From assembly GCA_025667525.1 (NCBI GenBank), contig CM046879.1, positions 388,019,039 through 388,083,038 of the forward strand: a stretch of 64,000 bases of DNA, written 5' to 3'. Made by a program: the position numbers and the translations under genes. Positions 60,721-64,000 of this stretch are shown piece after piece; position 1 is the stretch's first letter; each line of letters opens with the position of its first letter. This stretch comes from Glebionis coronaria. Taxonomy: Eukaryota; Streptophyta; Magnoliopsida; Asterales; Asteraceae. The notes under the pieces are model-generated. The model made no database searches. It was not told the DNA's origin and was given only the letters and a program-made list of their open reading frames with translations.

Positions 60721-61036
60721 ATTTTTGAGTATTTTAATGCTATTGTTTTACTGTTGATTAATTTACTGTTTCTCTACTCATATTTCACAATTTATTTGTT
60801 AACTTTAATTTTAATTTGATTCTATTTTGAACTTTAAATTTTCAGCCAAGTTTTTGTTAATCTTAATTAGAGTAATTGCCTTTCATTTAAACCTTCATTT
60901 CCCCTTTTTTATTAGAATAGAAAACCAAACCCCTTTATTTAGTAACCAAGAACAATCATTCCACTTAAGGCCTAGATCAATTCGAGAGGATATCGAGAGA
61001 CTAAAAATTGAACCCATTGAAAATGCATGTATCAAA

Positions 61037-61054
61037 TGGCGCCGCTGCCGGCTC
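61037..61054 (+). other. Primer-binding site of ATH-3
   Basis: TGGCGCCGCTGCCGGCTC lies two bases after the LTR. It is closest to the complement of the Asp tRNA 3' end, with a T to C change at position 9 and mismatches after position 14. Confidence 0.85.
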
Positions 61055-61079
61055 TTCTCGTTAAGATCAAAAGTTTTTT

Positions 61080-61236
61080 GTGAGAAATTGGATTTTGGGA
61101 TCCGTTCCCCGTGAACGTTACTTTTTAAAACATATTCAAAAACACTAAAAAATATAAAATTTTCAAAAAATCCTAAAAATTAAAAAACCAATAAAAACCA
61201 AAAATATTTTTGTTTTGTTTGTTCGTTCTTTTGCAG
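61080..61236 (+). other. Possible leader intron before gag (ATH-3)
   Basis: GTGAGA at 61080 could be a 5' splice site. A T-rich tract ending TTCTTTTGCAG at 61236 could be a 3' splice site, four bases before the gag ATG. The enclosed 157 bases are AT-rich like plant introns. ATH-1 and ATH-2 keep both features at the same places (GTGAGAGACGC; TTTTTGTAG or CTTTTGTAG). Splicing is inferred, not shown. Confidence 0.4.
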
Positions 61237-61240
61237 GTGT

Positions 61241-63037
61241 ATGCGCACTCGATCCACGTCCTATCAAGAGCCCGAGCCTCTCGATAACTTAGACATGGCT
61301 GGTGTACAAAACAACAATAACATACCACCTCCGAACAACAATAATAACAACAACAACCCGCCTTTCAACAACATGAATAACAACAACAATGAGCACCTTC
61401 CGGATAATCGCCCAATGATTGAACTGTTGCAAGCTCATGTTGATGGCAACACGGATCCAATTGTCATTCCTCCAATTGCCGCCAACAATTTCGAGCTCAA
61501 GTCAGGCTTTATCCAGATGGTCTCAGCTCAACCGTTCTTGGGACGAACCATTGATGACCCACATGATCATATCAAGAGATTTCTACAACTCACCAACACG
61601 GTCAAGTTCAATGGGGTTCCACAGGAGGTTATAAGGTTACAACTTTTTCCCTTTTCTTTAGAGGGACAAGCCCGGCATTGGCTTGCTAAGGAACCGCCAC
61701 AGAGTATTCTCTCGTGGACGGATTTGGAAACAAAGTTTATCAACTACTTTTTTCCACCCTCTCGTACTACCGCTTTGCGGAATGAGATTATAAACTTTGA
61801 ACAAAAGTACGATGAGTCATTCAGTGAATCTTGGGATCGTTTTAAAGATCTTTTAAGAAAATGCCCACAACATGGTTTTACCAAAGTACATCAAATAAAT
61901 ACTTTTTACAATGGTTTAAGCATGAGTGACCAAGATTCACTGAATAGTGCCTCAGGGGGTAATTTATTGGCTAAGACTTCCAATGCTGCTTGGGATATCA
62001 TTGAGAACAAGTCTCGTGTGCAAACCAAGAGCGTTAGGACCAATGTTGCTAGTGCTAGCACTAATGACAGCGACAAGCGACTTGACAAAATCACCACGCT
62101 TCTTGAATCGCTTGTCACCCACTCCGTCAGCAACAACAACAGCAACAACGCTAAGAACGCCCAAGTCAACGCTGTCAGCCAACCTTGTGAGATATGCGGT
62201 GGTCCCCATTCTTACACAACTTGTACCGCCACCCAAGATTACCCTGCTGAGAATGTGAATGCGGCATATGGCACCTACCAACAACCTGCTTATCAAGCTA
62301 GACCTCAAGGTGACCGTAACTTGCTTAGCTACCGCAGCAACAACTATCTTTCACCACCTGGCTTTCCTCCAACCAACCCAAACCAACAACAAAACCTTAA
62401 CCGCCCACCTCAACAACAACAACAACCTCGACAACCATATATCCCACCTCACAAGCAGCAACAACCACCTCAACGTAACAATCAAGTCTACCAACAACCT
62501 GCTTACCAACCACCTGCATACAATGCTCCTTCCAACCAAACCACCACTGCTTTACACCAAGAGGTCGCCACCTATATGAGGACCAATGATGTGATAGTGG
62601 GAAATCTCCAAGAAGAAGTGCGCAATTTGAAGGCAGATCTGGTCAAGCAAGGAAATGATTTGAGAGCTGATATGAGAAACACGTTGGATAACCAGACTAA
62701 TGATCTGAGGAACATGATGGCTAGTTTTTTCCAAAGTAGTCAACCCTCTTCTTCGGGTACTCTTCCGAGTAACACCGTTGCGAACCCAAGAGGGGAGATG
62801 AAAGCAATCACTACTAGAAGTGGTAAAGGTACCAAGGAACCCGAGCTTCCTATGCCTCCACCGGTGGTTGTGACTAAGGAGAACGAGTCGCCTGCTCCTA
62901 TCCCTCCTCCTTCCCCAATTTCTCCACCTCTTCATTCTACCCCTCCTCCACCCGTGGTTGTGAGTGATCCTATACTCCCAAAGCCTTCCTCTTCTTCCAA
63001 TATACCTTATCCTTCTAGGTTGAGGAAAGAGAAGTAA
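61241..63037 (+). CDS. gag: Athila-like Gag polyprotein, full-length frame (ATH-3)
   Basis: The 598-codon product is the capsid polyprotein that packages element RNA in the cytoplasm. The start MRTRSTSYQEPEPLDNLDMA is conserved in ATH-1 and ATH-2. An Asn-rich segment (about residues 24-50) follows, then NRPMIELLQAHVDGNTDPIV (from about 56). The gag core, about residues 105-225, has DPHDHIKRFLQL, RLQLFPFSLEGQARHWL, FFPPSRTTALRNEIINFEQK and CPQHGFTKVHQINTFYNGLS. A C-x2-C-x3-H-x4-C knuckle-like motif (CEICGGPHSYTTC) is near residue 316. Then come Gln/Pro-rich, coiled-coil-like and Pro-rich tails. It stops at TAA 63035-63037 after RLRKEK; ATH-1 has Leu at that codon, and the frame stays open beyond it. 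Confidence 0.92.
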   Translation: MRTRSTSYQEPEPLDNLDMAGVQNNNNIPPPNNNNNNNNPPFNNMNNNNNEHLPDNRPMIELLQAHVDGNTDPIVIPPIAANNFELKSGFIQMVSAQPFLGRTIDDPHDHIKRFLQLTNTVKFNGVPQEVIRLQLFPFSLEGQARHWLAKEPPQSILSWTDLETKFINYFFPPSRTTALRNEIINFEQKYDESFSESWDRFKDLLRKCPQHGFTKVHQINTFYNGLSMSDQDSLNSASGGNLLAKTSNAAWDIIENKSRVQTKSVRTNVASASTNDSDKRLDKITTLLESLVTHSVSNNNSNNAKNAQVNAVSQPCEICGGPHSYTTCTATQDYPAENVNAAYGTYQQPAYQARPQGDRNLLSYRSNNYLSPPGFPPTNPNQQQNLNRPPQQQQQPRQPYIPPHKQQQPPQRNNQVYQQPAYQPPAYNAPSNQTTTALHQEVATYMRTNDVIVGNLQEEVRNLKADLVKQGNDLRADMRNTLDNQTNDLRNMMASFFQSSQPSSSGTLPSNTVANPRGEMKAITTRSGKGTKEPELPMPPPVVVTKENESPAPIPPPSPISPPLHSTPPPPVVVSDPILPKPSSSSNIPYPSRLRKEK

Positions 63038-64000
63038 AAGAGCAAGGATGATATTCAGGTTTCTAACTTTCTTAAAATGTTTAAACAACTGAATTTCAAT
63101 ATCTCCTTCGCTGAGGCTCTCGCTCACATGCCCAAGTATGCTAAAATGTTTAAAGACCTTCTGAGCGACAAGGAAAAGCTCCTCGACATTGCCAACACCC
63201 AACTTAATGAGAACTGCTCTGCAGTGCTCTTAAGGAAATTACCAACCAAGCTTGGTGATCCGGGTCGTTTTCTTATCCCTTGCAATTTCCCGGGAGTAGA
63301 GAATTGCATGGCCCTAGCCGATTTAGGTGCCAGTATAAATCTCATGCCTCTAAGTGTTTGGAAACAATTATCTCTCCCAGAGCTAGTCCCCACTAAAATG
63401 ACTTTGGAATTGGCCAACCGTACGGTTGCTTATCCAGTGGGGATAGCCGAAGATGTCATCGTAGGAGTCGACAAATTCACATTCCCTGCTGATTTTGTTG
63501 TCGTCGACTACGAGATGGACCCCCGTGTGCCACTTATTGTTGGTCGTCCATTCTTGAGGACCGGTCGCACTCTTATTGATGTTGAAGCCGGAGAGCTTAT
63601 CATGAGAGTGGGTGACGACAAAGTAGTCTTCAACATGGGAAAGTTGTCTAAACAGCCTTATTCATATGAGAGCGTTAATTGTATTGACGTTCTTGATGAG
63701 GCTTGTGAAGAACACTTTAATGATGCTTGCAAAAGTATTCCTACCTCTCTTCCCACTGTTGAGACCGTGTCCTCTATTGATTCATCGTTGTCTCTATTTG
63801 GAGATAGTGATTTATTCTGGAACAATCTTGAAGCTACCATGGGATATGCGAATTTAGCTACTAATGATTCTCCCACCGAGGGGGATGAAGACATGAGTTT
63901 CTTTGACAATCTTCTCACCGAAGACAATCCTTCGCCTCCATCTCCCACGGTTATTGCTATCGATGCCACGACTTTGAAAACGCCTCCCGCCGAAAATCCT
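63038..64000 (+). CDS. Athila-like aspartic protease and start of Pol, in frame with gag after one stop (ATH-3, partial)
   Basis: The frame is open from the codon after the gag TAA to the window end (321 codons). It reads KSKDDIQVSNFLKMFKQLNF, then GDPGRFLIPCNFPG, then the retropepsin active-site motif ALADLGASINLMPLSVW (catalytic Asp at 63320-63322), then DPRVPLIVGRPFLRTGRTLI, the second conserved protease box. An acidic linker after GKLSKQPYSYESVNCIDVLD leads toward reverse transcriptase, which lies outside the window. The protease would cleave Gag and Pol. Expression as Gag-Pol would need readthrough of the TAA, an internal start, or a copy without the stop. Confidence 0.9.

Larger units (their letters stand above)
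59589..61034 (+). repeat. 5' LTR of ATH-3
   Basis: It starts TGATAGGTGTGTAAACACCC and ends GCATGTATCA, so the ends form the inverted repeat TGATA/TATCA. Two bases then separate it from the PBS. It is about 500 bp shorter than the ATH-0 and ATH-2 LTRs and differs through the middle, so it is a separate subfamily. Confidence 0.92.
59589..64000 (+). mobile_element. Athila-like retrotransposon ATH-3, 5' part
   Basis: It comprises a 5' LTR (59589-61034), PBS, leader, gag and protease, all in order on the plus strand, and continues beyond the window. It is inserted into REM; the left flank is ATTGT, and the right flank is not visible. It is the least damaged element of its kind here: one in-frame TAA is the only break in 2.76 kb from the gag start to the window end. 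Confidence 0.93.

Noticed and set aside
61906..62579. Frames of 60-114 codons overlapping ATH-3 gag in other frames and on the minus strand
   Set aside because: They are shadows of the real gag frame, whose conserved gag motifs are unambiguous.

Overview
This window is plant repetitive DNA. I found no host gene, no rRNA or tRNA gene, no CRISPR array and no bacterial-type feature. Nearly every base belongs to LTR retrotransposons inserted into one another. Two long-gag Ty1/copia elements resemble, from memory, elements commonly annotated in Asteraceae genomes, so a composite-family plant is my best guess for the source. That is an inference from element families only.

Layout. I use working names. 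ATH-0 to ATH-3 are Athila-like Ty3/gypsy elements: LTRs start TGATA and end TATCA or TATTA, the primer-binding site is TGGCGCCGCTGCC, and gag starts MRTR. X-1 and X-2 are two related, apparently non-coding large LTR elements with an initiator-Met-type PBS. GYP-T is a decayed Ty3/gypsy element with 2.9-kb LTRs. COP-1 and COP-2 are Ty1/copia. REM is an old LTR remnant.
1-2106: 3' end and 3' LTR of ATH-0 (+), which abuts the truncated gag-pro of ATH-1 (-). 2439-20887: X-1 (+), inserted in ATH-1 protease-region sequence with a perfect 5-bp target duplication (ATGAT). Inside its 5' LTR, 4763-14903 is GYP-T (+). 20888-24868: the rest of ATH-1 (gag, PBS, 5' LTR). ATH-1 interrupts the COP-1 gag (24869-25696). 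25697-43397: ATH-2 (-), inserted in the same COP-1 gag with a perfect TGTAG duplication. ATH-2 itself carries X-2 (29836-40543, -) with a perfect GAAGT duplication. 43398-45052: 5' part of COP-1. 45053-45517: an LTR that serves COP-1 as 5' LTR and COP-2 as 3' LTR. 45518-57121: COP-2 (-). 57122-59588: REM. 59589-64000: ATH-3 (+), 5' LTR, leader, gag and protease, running off the right edge.

The nesting gives a relative order: REM, then the COP pair, then ATH-1 and ATH-2, then X-1, X-2 and ATH-0, then GYP-T. LTR similarity judged by eye agrees: X-1 LTRs differ by about 5%, GYP-T by about 2-3%, X-2 by about 1.3%.

Coding state. Only ATH-3 has a long open gag (598 codons), followed after one in-frame TAA by an open protease frame to the window end. 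COP-2 keeps recognisable gag, protease, integrase, reverse transcriptase and RNase H, all broken by stops and frameshifts. The other elements are pseudogenes or non-coding. The most interesting observations are the LTR shared by two copia elements, a conserved splice-site-like pair in the Athila leader, the related X families, repeated TTCCG-rich minisatellites in unrelated elements, and several strong palindromes. I did not find a new defence, biosynthetic or other gene system.
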